A stretch of 42,198 nt of DNA from an uncultured Collinsella sp. (GCA_900541195.1 UQIY01000017.1:1-42198); one strand, 5' to 3'; shown: positions 15,886 to 24,828, counted from the stretch's first letter. Numbers and translations are program-made. The notes: a model not told the origin generated them from the sequence alone.

Positions 15886-17832
15886 GTGCGCGTGGCAGGT
15901 CACGACAACATTCCAACACTTGCCGAGCAGGTTTCGCGCGTTCCCACGCAACCCGGCTGCTACCTTTGGAAAGATGCCAAGGGTGATGTCATCTATGTGG
16001 GCAAGGCAAAAAACCTGCGTGCCCGTATGCGTCAATACGTGACGCTGCAGGACGAGCGTCAAAAGATCCCGCTCATGATGCAGCTGGTGGCGAGCTTCGA
16101 CTATATCGTGGTGGAGACCGAGCACGAGGCATTGGTGCTCGAGCGCAATCTGATTGGCCAGTACCATCCGTACTTTAACGTCGATCTCAAAGACGATAAA
16201 AGCTATCCCTTTATCGCCATTACCAAGAGCGACTTGTTTCCGGCTATTAAATACACGCGAGAGCGTCATAAACCGGGAACGCGCTATTTTGGCCCCTATA
16301 CCGATAGCCGTGCGGCGCGTGAGACCATCGATACGCTACGCAAGGTTATTCCTATTTGCTCGGCATCCTGTGCGGAATGGCGCCGCTGCCGCCGCATCGT
16401 CGAATCTCATAAGGGCGAAGAAGACATCGTCAATATGATTTGCGCGCAAAACGGGCGTCCCTGCTTTGACTACCATGTCGGGCGCGGGCCGGGCGCATGC
16501 ATCGGCGCGATTTCCCCTGCCGACTATGCCAAGAACGTCAAACGTGTCGAACGTTTCTTGTCGGGCCATCGCAAGGATGTCGTTGACGAGCTTACGTCCG
16601 AGATGACGGAGGCAGCCGAGACGCTCGATTTTGAGCGTGCGGCGCGCGTCAAGCGTCGCCTGGAAGTCATTAGGGGCCTGGACGATCGCCAACAGGTCGT
16701 TTTTCCATCGAGCGTCGATATCGACGTCATCGGCTTCTATCGCGAAGAGACTATCTCTGCCGCCTGTGTCTTTGTCGTTCGCGAGGGCCGAACGGTTCGA
16801 ACTTGTGAGTTCATCCTAGATAAAGGCCTGGATGTCGACGAGGAAGAGCTTCAATCGGGCTTTCTTAAGCGCTATTACGACGAGACGGCTGATATTCCAG
16901 CCGAGATCAATCTCTCTGTCGAGCTTGAGGACGCCGAAGCGTTGGGGGAGTGGCTTGCGGGCAAGCGCGAACGCTCTTGCCATCTCCATAGGCCGCAGCG
17001 CGGCGAAAAGCACCGCCTGCTCGATATGGCTTCCAAAAATGCGCGCCATGCCCTCATGCGCTACATGATGCGCACGGGGTATGCTGACGATCGCACTAAT
17101 CAGGCGCTCCTGGAGCTCGAAAGCGCGCTGGCGCTGCCTGCGCCGCCGTTGCGCATCGAGTGCTTCGATATCTCGACGTTGCACGGCACCTTTACCGTCG
17201 CTTCGATGGTGGTATTTACCAACGGCCGTGCCGACAAGGGCCAGTATCGTCGCTTTAAAATTCAGGCCGAATTGGACGAGGCGAACGACTTCGTATCGAT
17301 GTCCGAGGTTCTGGGGCGTCGCTATGCTCCCGAGCGCATGGCGGACGAGCGCTTTGGCTCGCGCCCCGATTTGCTCGTTGTCGATGGCGGCAAACCGCAA
17401 TTGACCGCTGCAATTAAGCAACTTGAGGCGCTTGGCCTCGATATACCAGTTTGTGGCTTGGCAAAGGCCGATGAGGAAGTTTTCGTGCCGTGGGACGAGA
17501 CCCCCGTCGTGCTGCCGACCGGCTCCGCTTCGCTTTATCTGATCAAGCAGGTTCGCGATGAATCCCACCGATTTGCGATTACGTTCCATCGCGAGTTGCG
17601 CGATAAGGCTATGACGGTTTCGGTGCTTGACGACGTTCCGGGCGTGGGACCCACCAGAAAACGTGCCATTATGCGCCATTTTGGCTCGATGAAGCGTTTG
17701 CGCGCGGCAAGCGAGCAGGAGATTGCGGAAGTTCGAGGCGTTCCGGCCGATGTCGCCAAAGCGGTCCACGAGGCACTTGTTGCATGGAATGCCGAGCGCG
17801 CCCAAGCATCGGCCAGCCGTTCCGAAAACTAA
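15886..17832 (+). CDS. uvrC: Excinuclease ABC subunit C
   Basis: UvrC makes the two incisions around a lesion after UvrB marks it. The 648-residue protein has an N-terminal GIY-YIG nuclease (QPGCYLWKDAKGDVIYVGKAKNLRARMRQY, about 23-52 onward), a UVR domain for UvrB contact (DFERAARVKRRLEVI, about 245-260), the RNase H-like 5'-incision domain (IECFDISTLHGTFTVASMVVF, later LLVVDGGKPQL) and C-terminal helix-hairpin-helix repeats (VPGVGPTRKRAIMRHFGS). The region around residues 160-200 (CAEWRRCRRIVESHKGEED..) looks longer than the usual short linker before RPC. The start is GTG at 15886, directly after the murJ stop; GTG two codons later is also possible. It ends the ybaK-murJ-uvrC operon. Confidence 0.97.
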   Translation: MRVAGHDNIPTLAEQVSRVPTQPGCYLWKDAKGDVIYVGKAKNLRARMRQYVTLQDERQKIPLMMQLVASFDYIVVETEHEALVLERNLIGQYHPYFNVDLKDDKSYPFIAITKSDLFPAIKYTRERHKPGTRYFGPYTDSRAARETIDTLRKVIPICSASCAEWRRCRRIVESHKGEEDIVNMICAQNGRPCFDYHVGRGPGACIGAISPADYAKNVKRVERFLSGHRKDVVDELTSEMTEAAETLDFERAARVKRRLEVIRGLDDRQQVVFPSSVDIDVIGFYREETISAACVFVVREGRTVRTCEFILDKGLDVDEEELQSGFLKRYYDETADIPAEINLSVELEDAEALGEWLAGKRERSCHLHRPQRGEKHRLLDMASKNARHALMRYMMRTGYADDRTNQALLELESALALPAPPLRIECFDISTLHGTFTVASMVVFTNGRADKGQYRRFKIQAELDEANDFVSMSEVLGRRYAPERMADERFGSRPDLLVVDGGKPQLTAAIKQLEALGLDIPVCGLAKADEEVFVPWDETPVVLPTGSASLYLIKQVRDESHRFAITFHRELRDKAMTVSVLDDVPGVGPTRKRAIMRHFGSMKRLRAASEQEIAEVRGVPADVAKAVHEALVAWNAERAQASASRSEN

Positions 17833-17857
17833 ACGCGCTTCTAAACAACTGATATAC

Positions 17858-17886
17858 ATGATTGGCTGATTTTCAATCATTTATTT
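17858..17886 (+). terminator. Weak AT-rich terminator after uvrC
   Basis: ATGATTG (17858-17864) pairs with CAATCAT (17874-17880) and is followed by TTATTT. The stem is only 7 bp and AT-rich, but it is the only terminator-like signal between uvrC and the nan operon. Confidence 0.4.
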
Positions 17887-17925
17887 CGCGGCGATTACCT
17901 GCTGATTTCGGGTTTTATTAACGCT

Positions 17926-17965
17926 AAAACGTTTGACTAGCCATGGTGAATAACCCTGCTATCCT
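17926..17965 (+). promoter_or_regulatory. Candidate promoter (distal) of the nan operon
   Basis: The 365-nt gap 17833-18197 contains no gene. TTGACT (17933-17938) is a good -35; an extended -10, TG-C-TATCCT, follows at 17957-17965 with a long 21-bp spacer. The -35 overlaps AAAACGTT (17926-17933), a motif also found before gap and oppA. If used, the leader would be about 225 nt long. Confidence 0.3.
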
Positions 17966-18039
17966 GCGGGTTGACGAAGACTGATATCTCACCTCGTCGA
18001 TACATACTGTCTGTCGAATCGTTTGTCAATGAATTCGGT

Positions 18040-18060
18040 GAACGGTAGTAAATACCGTTC
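18040..18060 (+). promoter_or_regulatory. Inverted repeat GAACGGTA-N5-TACCGTTC, candidate operator
   Basis: A perfect 8-bp inverted repeat with a 5-bp spacer (21 bp in all) lies 138 nt before the start of the binding-protein gene. Its size and symmetry fit the site of a dimeric repressor, but it could also fold as an RNA hairpin in the leader. No regulator gene is in the window. Confidence 0.5.
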
Positions 18061-18093
18061 AAGCGTATGTATGTATCGGTCGCCGAGCGCGGC

Positions 18094-18128
18094 ACCCAAG
18101 TTGGGTTTGTCGGTAGGTAAGGTATATA
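18094..18128 (+). promoter_or_regulatory. Palindrome overlapping a candidate proximal nan promoter
   Basis: ACCCAA-G-TTGGGT (18094-18106) is a perfect 13-bp palindrome. Its right half TTGGGT could serve as a -35, with TATATA (18123-18128) after 16 bp as -10. This would give a start about 60 nt before the binding-protein gene. A repressor bound at the palindrome would cover the -35. Confidence 0.35.
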
Positions 18129-18197
18129 TCGTCCGCAAGTTGCGCGGGGGCAAGTCTAGGTGCTCCCGGGTAAGATTCTCTATTGATAGGAGAAGAC

Positions 18198-19811
18198 ATG
18201 GCCATCATCAACAAGGGTATGTCCAGGCGTTCGTTCCTCGGCCTCACCGGCAGCGTCGCTGCTGTCGCAGGGCTTGGTCTCACTGGCTGCGGTGGCAGCT
18301 CTAGCGACGAAGGTTCCGCTTCCGGTTCCACCGATTCCGCCAACCGTGGCGGCGGCGTGATCACTGCTGGTTCCGCTTACGCTCCGTCCAGCTTCGACCC
18401 CGCCAGCACCGGCTCCGCTGTGGGCCTGGGTGCTAACTGGCACGTCATCGAGGGCCTCTACGGCATCGATTACCACGACTACAGCACCTTCAACGAGCTC
18501 GCCACCGACGATCCCAAGTCCGTGGACGACACTACCTTCGAGGTCACCATCCGCAAGGGCGCCAAGTTCTCCGATGGTACCGAGGTCACCGCTGACGACG
18601 TCGTTGCCTCCTACACCGCTTGCGCCGCTTCTGCTACCTATGCTCCGTTCTTCCAGCCCTTCGAGTCCATCGAGGCCAAGGACGCCAGCACTGTAACGGT
18701 CAAGACCAAGGTCCCCAACTTCTCCCTGCTCAAGGATCGTCTGGCCATCATCCGCGTTACCCCGGCTACCCAGGCCGAGGAGGATCGCGCCAAGCAGCCG
18801 ATCGGCTCCGGCCCCTGGATGTACGACTCTATCTCCGATACCGAGATCACCCTGGTTCCCAACCCCGAGTACAACGGTGAGTATGCTGCCGAGGATAAGA
18901 AGATCCAGTACAGCATCCTGACCGACCCCACCGCTCGCGTTACCGCTCAGCAGGAGGGCTCCACGCTCGTTATGGAGCTCGTCACCGCTGACGCCGTCGA
19001 CCAGCTCGAGAGCGCTGGCTGCAAGATCGATAACGTCCAGGGTTTCGGCACCCGCTTCATCATGTTCAACGTCGCCAAGGAGCCTTGGAACAACGTCAAG
19101 GTCCGTCAGGCCGTCATGTACGCGCTCGACACCGAGAAGATGATCACCAACACCTTCGCCGGCCTTGCCACCGCCGCCAGCTGCTACCTGCCCAAGAGCT
19201 TCACCAACTATCATGAGGCTTCCACGGTGTACAAGACTGACGCCAAGAAGGCCAAGAAGCTCATCGAAGAGTCTGGCATCACCCCGGGCGCCATCACCCT
19301 GCGCACCACCGACAACGAGCAGATCAAGGGCATGGCCGCCCAGGTCAAGAACGACCTCGACGCTCTCGGCTTCGATGTGACCATCCAGACCGATACCTCG
19401 CCGGCCACCTACGCTGCCATCGACGGCGGCGAGGCCTACGATATCCTCCTTGCCCCTGGCGATCCGTCCTGCTTCGGCGCCGACCCCGACCTGCTGCTCA
19501 ACTGGTGGTACGGTGACAACGTCTGGATGCAGACCCGTTGCCCGTGGAAGGATTCCGCTGAGTGGGAGAAGCTCCACGGTCTCATGGACGAGGCTCTTGC
19601 CGCCGAGGGCGACGAGCAGCAGAAGAAGTGGAACGAGTGCTTCGACATCATCGCCGACAACGCTGTTCTGTACCCCGTTGTCCACGTCAAGACCGTCTCC
19701 GCTTCCTGGGACGATCCGTCCACCGCGCCCAACGGCGAGGCCCTCGATGGCTTCAAGGGCATCGGCACGACGAGCATGTCCTTCAGGGGCGTCGCGACCG
19801 TCAAGGCCTAA
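18198..19811 (+). CDS. Sialic-acid ABC transporter binding lipoprotein (peptide/nickel family)
   Basis: A 537-residue extracytoplasmic solute-binding protein of the SBP_bac_5 (DppA/OppA) family. It starts with a Tat-like signal (SRRSFLGL, residues 9-16) and a lipobox LTGC giving the lipidated Cys31, followed by a Ser/Gly/Asp linker. Typical family segments are visible: FEVTIRKGAKFSDGTEVTADDVVASY, VRQAVMYALDTEKM and the C-terminal AEWEKLHGLMDEALA. ATG at 18198 has AGGAGAAG just upstream. It heads a run of transporter, esterase and nanA/nanK/nanE-type genes, so sialic acid or a sialoside is the likely ligand. This is inferred from context, by analogy with the SatA-type dipeptide-family transporter of Haemophilus ducreyi. 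Very biased codon use points to high expression. Confidence 0.85.
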   Translation: MAIINKGMSRRSFLGLTGSVAAVAGLGLTGCGGSSSDEGSASGSTDSANRGGGVITAGSAYAPSSFDPASTGSAVGLGANWHVIEGLYGIDYHDYSTFNELATDDPKSVDDTTFEVTIRKGAKFSDGTEVTADDVVASYTACAASATYAPFFQPFESIEAKDASTVTVKTKVPNFSLLKDRLAIIRVTPATQAEEDRAKQPIGSGPWMYDSISDTEITLVPNPEYNGEYAAEDKKIQYSILTDPTARVTAQQEGSTLVMELVTADAVDQLESAGCKIDNVQGFGTRFIMFNVAKEPWNNVKVRQAVMYALDTEKMITNTFAGLATAASCYLPKSFTNYHEASTVYKTDAKKAKKLIEESGITPGAITLRTTDNEQIKGMAAQVKNDLDALGFDVTIQTDTSPATYAAIDGGEAYDILLAPGDPSCFGADPDLLLNWWYGDNVWMQTRCPWKDSAEWEKLHGLMDEALAAEGDEQQKKWNECFDIIADNAVLYPVVHVKTVSASWDDPSTAPNGEALDGFKGIGTTSMSFRGVATVKA

Positions 19812-19871
19812 GACTCGCTTGAGTCATATGTGGGGCGTCGGTCGTAAGGCAACGTCCTCATAGTTGAAACA

Positions 19872-19905
19872 AAGACCCGGGCGGCCTCGATGTCGCTCGG
19901 GTCTT
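19872..19905 (+). other. Intercistronic hairpin after the binding-protein gene
   Basis: AAGACCCGGGCG (19872-19883) pairs with CGCTCGGGTCTT (19894-19905): 12 bp with one G.T and a 10-nt loop. No T-run follows, so it is better read as an mRNA-stabilising or attenuating hairpin that favours the binding protein over the membrane subunits. Confidence 0.7.
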
Positions 19906-19966
19906 GTAATGAGTATCAATACTCATATACCAGTTGGTCCTACCGACAAAAGAAAGGGGAGAGAAC

Positions 19967-20923
19967 GTGAACAACTTTCTACGTTTGATTGGAAGGCGTC
20001 TCGTGGCGCTGCCGATCATGGCATTGGGCGTCACCGTCCTGGTGTTCTTCCTTATGTCGTTCTCCAAGACCGACCCCGCCTATACGGCGTTGGGTGACGG
20101 TGCCTCGCCCGAGGCGGTTGCCGAGTACCATGAGAAGTATGGTCTGGACGACCCCTGGCCCGTGCGCTACGTGCGCTATATGGGCGATCTGATCCATGGT
20201 GACATGGGCACCTATGGTGCTGCTCGCAACTCCGTTGCCAAGCGCATCTCCACGGCCCTGCCCGTCACGATGCAGCTGACCTTCATCGGTCTTGCCATCG
20301 GCGCGGTCGTCTCGTTTTTGCTCGGCGTCATCGCGGCACTGTATCGCGATAAATGGCCGGACCAAGTGATCCGCGTCTTCTCCATCGCCGGCTTGGCAAC
20401 CCCGTCGTTCTGGCTTGCCGTTCTGTTGATTCTGCTGTTCTCTTCCTACCTTAAGGTGCTCCCGGCGTCCGGTGCTCTGCCTCACTTCACCACCAACCCG
20501 GCTGGCTATCTGGGACGTATGATCATGCCCGCTATCGCTCTGGCATTCCCGCTGACGGGCCAGATGACTCGTATCGTGCGTACGGCCATGGTCGAGGAGC
20601 TCGATAAGGACTATGTCCGTATGGCTCGCGGCGCCGGCGTTCCCGAGAAGGTCGTCGTCGGCATCAACGTTCTTCGCAACGCACTGATCACCCCGGTCAC
20701 CACCCTCGGTCTTAAGATCGGCTACCTCATGGGCGGTGCTGTCGTCATCGAGGTCATCTTCAACCTCCCCGGCATGGGTACTGCGATCCTGCAGGGCGTT
20801 CAGGGCAACGAGGCGAACCTGGTTCAGGGCGTCGTCATCGTCGTTGCTCTTGCCTTCATCATCATCAACATCGTGGTTGACATGCTCTACCTGCTCATCA
20901 ACCCGCGCATCAGGACGGTGTAG
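19967..20923 (+). CDS. ABC transporter permease, DppB type (nan transporter)
   Basis: A 318-residue inner-membrane permease of the DppB/OppB family. The first hydrophobic segment is at about residues 11-30. The DppB-type periplasmic region includes YGLDDPWPVRYVRYMGDLIHGDMGTY, and the cytoplasmic coupling loop is KDYVRMARGAGVPEKVVVGINVLRNALIT, the EAA motif of the family. The C-terminus is LLINPRIRTV as in DppB. The start is GTG at 19967, with AAAGGGGAGAG before it; an in-frame ATG 33 nt upstream has no RBS. It partners with the permease half of the fusion gene that begins 3 nt after its stop. Sialic-acid specificity is inferred from the operon. Confidence 0.88.
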   Translation: MNNFLRLIGRRLVALPIMALGVTVLVFFLMSFSKTDPAYTALGDGASPEAVAEYHEKYGLDDPWPVRYVRYMGDLIHGDMGTYGAARNSVAKRISTALPVTMQLTFIGLAIGAVVSFLLGVIAALYRDKWPDQVIRVFSIAGLATPSFWLAVLLILLFSSYLKVLPASGALPHFTTNPAGYLGRMIMPAIALAFPLTGQMTRIVRTAMVEELDKDYVRMARGAGVPEKVVVGINVLRNALITPVTTLGLKIGYLMGGAVVIEVIFNLPGMGTAILQGVQGNEANLVQGVVIVVALAFIIINIVVDMLYLLINPRIRTV

Positions 20924-20926
20924 ATT

Positions 20927-22942
20927 ATGGTAAAGATTCGAGAGAAGCAAACCGAGCAGCTCGAGAAAGCTGCCTCCAAGGGGCTCAAGCTCGGTGGCTG
21001 GAAGAAGATGACGCTGTCTTCTAAGATTGCCGCCGTCGTGCTGGTACTGGTCGCCCTGACCGCGATTCTGGCGCCCCTTCTTGCCCCCTATAGCCCGGTC
21101 GAGATTTTCACTGCTCGCCAGGCTCCCGGCAACGGATTTATCTTCGGTACCGACGATAAGGGTCGCGACATTCTGTCGCGTATGCTCTACGGCGGTCGTT
21201 ACTCGCTGATCATCGGCTTTGGCGCCACTGCCATGGCTCTGGTCTGCGGCTCGGTCGTGGGCGCCCTCGCGGCGGTTTCGCGCAAGTCCGTTTCCGAGGC
21301 GATCATGCGCATCCTGGACATCATCATGTCCATCCCGGGCATTGCCCTCGCTGCCGTCTTCGTCTCCATCCTGGGCAATTCCGTGCCGTCGATCATCTTC
21401 GCCATCGGCTTTATGTACACTCCGCAGATTGCCCGTATCGTGCGCGCCAACATCGTGTCCGAGTACGGCGAGGACTATGTCCGCGCGGTCATCGTTTCCG
21501 GCGCCAAGGCTCCGTGGATTTTGATCAAGCATGTTCTGCGTAACTGCATCGCCCCGATCATGGTCTTCACCGTTACCCTGGTCGCCGACGCCATCATCTT
21601 CGAGGCCTCGCTGACCTTTATCGGCGCTGGTATTCAGGAGCCTACCGCTACCTGGGGCAACATCCTCGCCGATGCTCGCGGTGGCGTGCTCGCTGGCCGT
21701 TGGTGGCAGGCGCTGTTCCCGGGCCTGGCCATCATGATCACCTGCCTGGCACTCAACATCCTCTCCGAGGGCATTACCGACGCCATGGCCGCTGCTCCCT
21801 CCGCCGCCCTGGATCCGACCGACTCCTCCAAGCGCCGCGAGGCCGACCTGCTGGTCTCTGACCCCGTTCGCGCCTACAAGGAGCAGGCTCAGTCCCTGTC
21901 CGCCCGTCTTGGCGCTCTGCGTGATGTCGAACTCAAGCGTAACGACCGCCATGTGCCCGATGAGTCCGTCGAGCCGATCCTTTCGGTCCGTGATTTCTGC
22001 ATCCAGTTTGAGCACCACGGTGACATCAACGTCGTCGACCACGTCAACTTTGACGTCCGTCCCGGCCAGACCATGGGCCTGGTAGGCGAGTCCGGCTGCG
22101 GTAAGTCCATCACCACGCTGGCCATCATGGGCCTGACCGACGATGACGAGCATCTTTCCGGTGAGGTTCTCTGGGAGGGCCGCGACCTGCTCAAGATGAG
22201 CAAGAAGGAGTGGTTCGGCCTGCGCGGTACCGATATCGCCATGGTCTATCAGGACGCCCTGTCCTCGCTCAACCCCTCCATGCTCATTTCCGCCCAGATG
22301 AAGCAGCTCACCAAGCGTGGCGGCACCCGTAGTGCCGAGGAGCTCCTGGAGCTCGTGGGCCTCGACCCCAAGCGTACGCTCGAGAGCTATCCGCATGAGC
22401 TTTCCGGTGGTCAGCGTCAGCGCGTTCTGATCGCTATGGCCCTTACCCGCGACCCCAAGCTGGTCATCTGCGACGAGCCCACGACCGCTCTGGACGTTAC
22501 CGTCCAGAAGCAGGTCATCAAGCTGCTTAACGACCTTCAGGCCAAGCTCGGCTTTGCCATGATCTTCGTTTCGCACGACCTGGCACTGGTCGCCGAGGTC
22601 GCTCATAACATCACGGTTATGTACGCCGGTCAGGTTATCGAGCAGGCGCCCACCAAGGAGCTGCTCACCAACCCGATCCACGAGTACACTCGCGGCCTTC
22701 TGGGTTCCGTCCTGTCCATCGAGAGCGGTTCGGGCCGCCTGCACCAGGTGCCCGGCGCCGTTCCGAGCCCGCGCGATTTCCCCAAGGGCGATCGCTTCGC
22801 ACCCCGCTCGAGCCATCCGCGCATTGGCTTGGACACCCGTCCGGTCTTCAAGCGCGTGCCCGGCACCGAGCACTTCTATTCCGAGCTCCCCGATGAGGTG
22901 CTCAAGGCAAATGGTTTGACCCCTCACGCGGAGGTGATGTAG
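20927..22942 (+). CDS. Fused ABC permease-ATPase (DppC-DppD) of the nan transporter
   Basis: A 671-residue fusion. Residues 1 to about 300 are a DppC-type permease (FGTDDKGRDILSRMLYGGRYSL, EAA loop EDYVRAVIVSGAKAPWILIKHVLRN, GITDAM at its end). A hydrophilic linker to about 345 leads into a DppD-type ATPase with Walker A GESGCGKS at 387-394, signature LSGGQRQRV, Walker B LVICDEPTTALD and the switch His in SHDLALVAE. Such subunits are usually separate; I recall the fused layout from some sialic-acid-type transporters, but this should be verified. The C-terminal extension keeps the RFAPRSSHP-like shape of oligopeptide ATPases but lacks the Cys residues seen in OppD and OppF of this same window. 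ATG 3 nt after the permease gene; next ATPase gene starts directly after its stop. Confidence 0.9.
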   Translation: MVKIREKQTEQLEKAASKGLKLGGWKKMTLSSKIAAVVLVLVALTAILAPLLAPYSPVEIFTARQAPGNGFIFGTDDKGRDILSRMLYGGRYSLIIGFGATAMALVCGSVVGALAAVSRKSVSEAIMRILDIIMSIPGIALAAVFVSILGNSVPSIIFAIGFMYTPQIARIVRANIVSEYGEDYVRAVIVSGAKAPWILIKHVLRNCIAPIMVFTVTLVADAIIFEASLTFIGAGIQEPTATWGNILADARGGVLAGRWWQALFPGLAIMITCLALNILSEGITDAMAAAPSAALDPTDSSKRREADLLVSDPVRAYKEQAQSLSARLGALRDVELKRNDRHVPDESVEPILSVRDFCIQFEHHGDINVVDHVNFDVRPGQTMGLVGESGCGKSITTLAIMGLTDDDEHLSGEVLWEGRDLLKMSKKEWFGLRGTDIAMVYQDALSSLNPSMLISAQMKQLTKRGGTRSAEELLELVGLDPKRTLESYPHELSGGQRQRVLIAMALTRDPKLVICDEPTTALDVTVQKQVIKLLNDLQAKLGFAMIFVSHDLALVAEVAHNITVMYAGQVIEQAPTKELLTNPIHEYTRGLLGSVLSIESGSGRLHQVPGAVPSPRDFPKGDRFAPRSSHPRIGLDTRPVFKRVPGTEHFYSELPDEVLKANGLTPHAEVM

Positions 22943-23770
22943 ATGAGCGAGACCGCAGTCAACGGCGTCGAGCCGATCATCTTCCTTGATGACGTCCACG
23001 TCACCTTTAGGACCCGTACCGGCTCGATTCTGCACCCCAACCTGGTTCACGCCGTCCAGGGTGTAACGATTAAGCTCATGCCCGGCCAGACGATCGGCAT
23101 CGTCGGCGAGTCCGGTTGCGGAAAGTCCACCACCGCTAACGTCATGTGCGGCCTGCAGGCCCCCACGAGCGGCAAGGTCTACTTTAAGGGCAAGGACGTT
23201 ACCAAGCGTACCGCCGAGGACCGTCGCCACATGGGTCGCGTCATCTCGGTCGTGTTCCAGAACCCGGCCACGGCGCTCAATCCCCGCATGGTCGTTCGCG
23301 AGCAACTGCTCGACCCCATGCGCGTCCACAACCTGGGTACCGAGGCCGAGCAGGAGAAGCGCGTCAAGGAGCTCTTGGAGCTCACCGGCCTGCCCAGCTC
23401 CGCCGCCGAGGTTCTTCCTGGCCAGCTTTCGGGCGGCCAGCGCCAGCGCGTGGCAATTGCCCGTGCCCTGTCGCTGAACCCCGATGCCATCATCGCCGAC
23501 GAGCCCACCTCGGCTCTGGACGTTTCGGTCCGCGCGCAGATTCTGAACCTGCTGACCGACCTTAAGAAGGAGCTCGGCCTGGCCATGGTGTTCATTAGCC
23601 ATGACATCCAGACGGTCCGCTATATCTCTGACGACATCATCGTTATGAATGGCGGCAAGATCGTCGAGCAGGGCGAGGCCAAGCAGGTCTTCCAGCACCC
23701 TCAGGACCCCTACACCAAGATGCTGCTCGGCGCTGCGCCGTCGCTGCTGCATCCCAAGCTCGGCGAGTAG
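22943..23770 (+). CDS. ABC transporter ATPase, DppF type (nan transporter)
   Basis: A 275-residue nucleotide-binding subunit. Walker A GESGCGKS is at 55-62; QNPATALNPRM (Q-loop), LSGGQRQRVAIARAL (signature), AIIADEPTSALD (Walker B) and FISHD (switch) follow in order. It stops shortly after PYTKMLLGAAP, so it lacks the Cys-containing C-terminal domain common in DppF/OppF. It would form a heterodimer with the ATPase half of the fused subunit and power uptake through the two permease domains. The start ATG follows the upstream stop without a gap, with GCGGAGGTG as RBS. Confidence 0.9.
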   Translation: MSETAVNGVEPIIFLDDVHVTFRTRTGSILHPNLVHAVQGVTIKLMPGQTIGIVGESGCGKSTTANVMCGLQAPTSGKVYFKGKDVTKRTAEDRRHMGRVISVVFQNPATALNPRMVVREQLLDPMRVHNLGTEAEQEKRVKELLELTGLPSSAAEVLPGQLSGGQRQRVAIARALSLNPDAIIADEPTSALDVSVRAQILNLLTDLKKELGLAMVFISHDIQTVRYISDDIIVMNGGKIVEQGEAKQVFQHPQDPYTKMLLGAAPSLLHPKLGE

Positions 23771-23786
23771 CCTCGCTTTCCCTCCC

Positions 23787-23814
23787 GTGCGCCCGGTTCC
23801 CTTGCCGGGCGCAC
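23787..23814 (+). other. Intercistronic hairpin between transporter and esterase genes
   Basis: A perfect 10-bp stem (GTGCGCCCGG at 23787-23796, CCGGGCGCAC at 23805-23814) with an 8-nt loop, no T-run. It probably protects or processes the mRNA rather than terminating it. Confidence 0.7.
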
Positions 23815-23850
23815 CTCCGTTGCGATTTCGAAAGGTTGGGTTCACGAGCC

Positions 23851-24828
23851 ATGCCAAGTGCTCAGGAGCTACAACAGCAATTTGGTGAATATCGAGGCGC
23901 CATGCCCCGTCCATCAGATTTCGATCTCTTTTGGAAGGATCGCATGGCCGAGGCTGACGCCGTCGGGCTTGACTATGCGATCGAGGCGGCATCGGTCACC
24001 GATGCCGTGACCTGCCAGCTTTTCGATCTCTGGTATACCGGCATGTGTGGCGCTCGCCTGCACGCCAAGTACCTTAAACCTGTCTCGGACGAGCCCATGC
24101 CATTGGTACTTCAGTTCCATGGATATCCAGGTGCGAGTCGCAGCTGGTTTGAGCAGGCATCGTTTGCGGGCATGGGCATGGCGCTCATTGCTCTCGATTG
24201 TCCTGGTCAAGGAGGTCCGTCCGAGGACATTGGCGGATTTGAGGGCACAACGGTCGCGGGCCATATCGTCGCCGGTATCGACGGTGACCCGGCCAACCTC
24301 TACTATGTCCGCTTGCACCAAGATATTCGCATTCTGTGCCGTATTGTTCGCGAGCTCGAGGGCATCGATCTTGCCCGTGTGTTTGTGAACGGCGCGTCGC
24401 AGGGCGGCGGTTTGGGTATAGCGACCTGTGCGCTTAACAGCGAGCTTATCAATCGCGCCGCCATCCTCTATCCCTTCCTGTCGGATTTCCGCCTGGTCTG
24501 GGATTTGGATGCCGACGACATCGCCTACGAGGGCCTGCGCTATTGGTCTCGCTGGTTTGACGAGGACTCGACTCGTATCGACGAAGCCTATGCCAAGCTG
24601 GCGTACTTCGATTCCAAGAACTTTGCCCCCATGGTCAAATGCCCCGTGCTGTTTGGCACGGGCACAGCCGATATCGTCTGCCCTCCGGCGACGCAGTTTG
24701 CAGTCTACAACAACCTGACCTGCGAAAAGCGTCATGAGTTCTTTGAAGGCTTCGGTCACGAGGAGATTCAGGATTTTGACGATCTGATCATTCCGTTTTT
24801 CTGCAAGGGAGGGGAGGCTCATGTCTAA
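23851..24828 (+). CDS. AXE1-family acetylesterase, probable sialate O-acetylesterase
   Basis: A 325-residue alpha/beta-hydrolase of the acetyl xylan esterase (AXE1/Cah) family, without a signal peptide, so cytoplasmic. The triad is complete: Ser183 in GASQGGG, Asp274 in GTADIVCPP and His303 in GFGHEE. Other family marks are FHGYPGASRSW (oxyanion region) and LDCPGQGGPS. Known members remove acetyl groups from xylo-oligosaccharides or cephalosporin C. Lying between a sialic-acid-type transporter and nanA/K/E-like genes, it more likely removes O-acetyl groups from imported sialic acid; this is inference. ATG at 23851 is chosen over an upstream TTG because it has AAAGGTTGG upstream. It overlaps the next gene, an inactive-looking paralogue, by 8 nt. 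Confidence 0.85.
   Translation: MPSAQELQQQFGEYRGAMPRPSDFDLFWKDRMAEADAVGLDYAIEAASVTDAVTCQLFDLWYTGMCGARLHAKYLKPVSDEPMPLVLQFHGYPGASRSWFEQASFAGMGMALIALDCPGQGGPSEDIGGFEGTTVAGHIVAGIDGDPANLYYVRLHQDIRILCRIVRELEGIDLARVFVNGASQGGGLGIATCALNSELINRAAILYPFLSDFRLVWDLDADDIAYEGLRYWSRWFDEDSTRIDEAYAKLAYFDSKNFAPMVKCPVLFGTGTADIVCPPATQFAVYNNLTCEKRHEFFEGFGHEEIQDFDDLIIPFFCKGGEAHV

Noticed and set aside
19979..23992. A 1337-codon open frame on the minus strand opposite the nan transporter genes
   Set aside because: It mirrors four well-supported genes and results from their codon bias (G/C-ending codons leave few antisense stops). Its translation is low-complexity, rich in H, D and G, with no recognisable domain or RBS.
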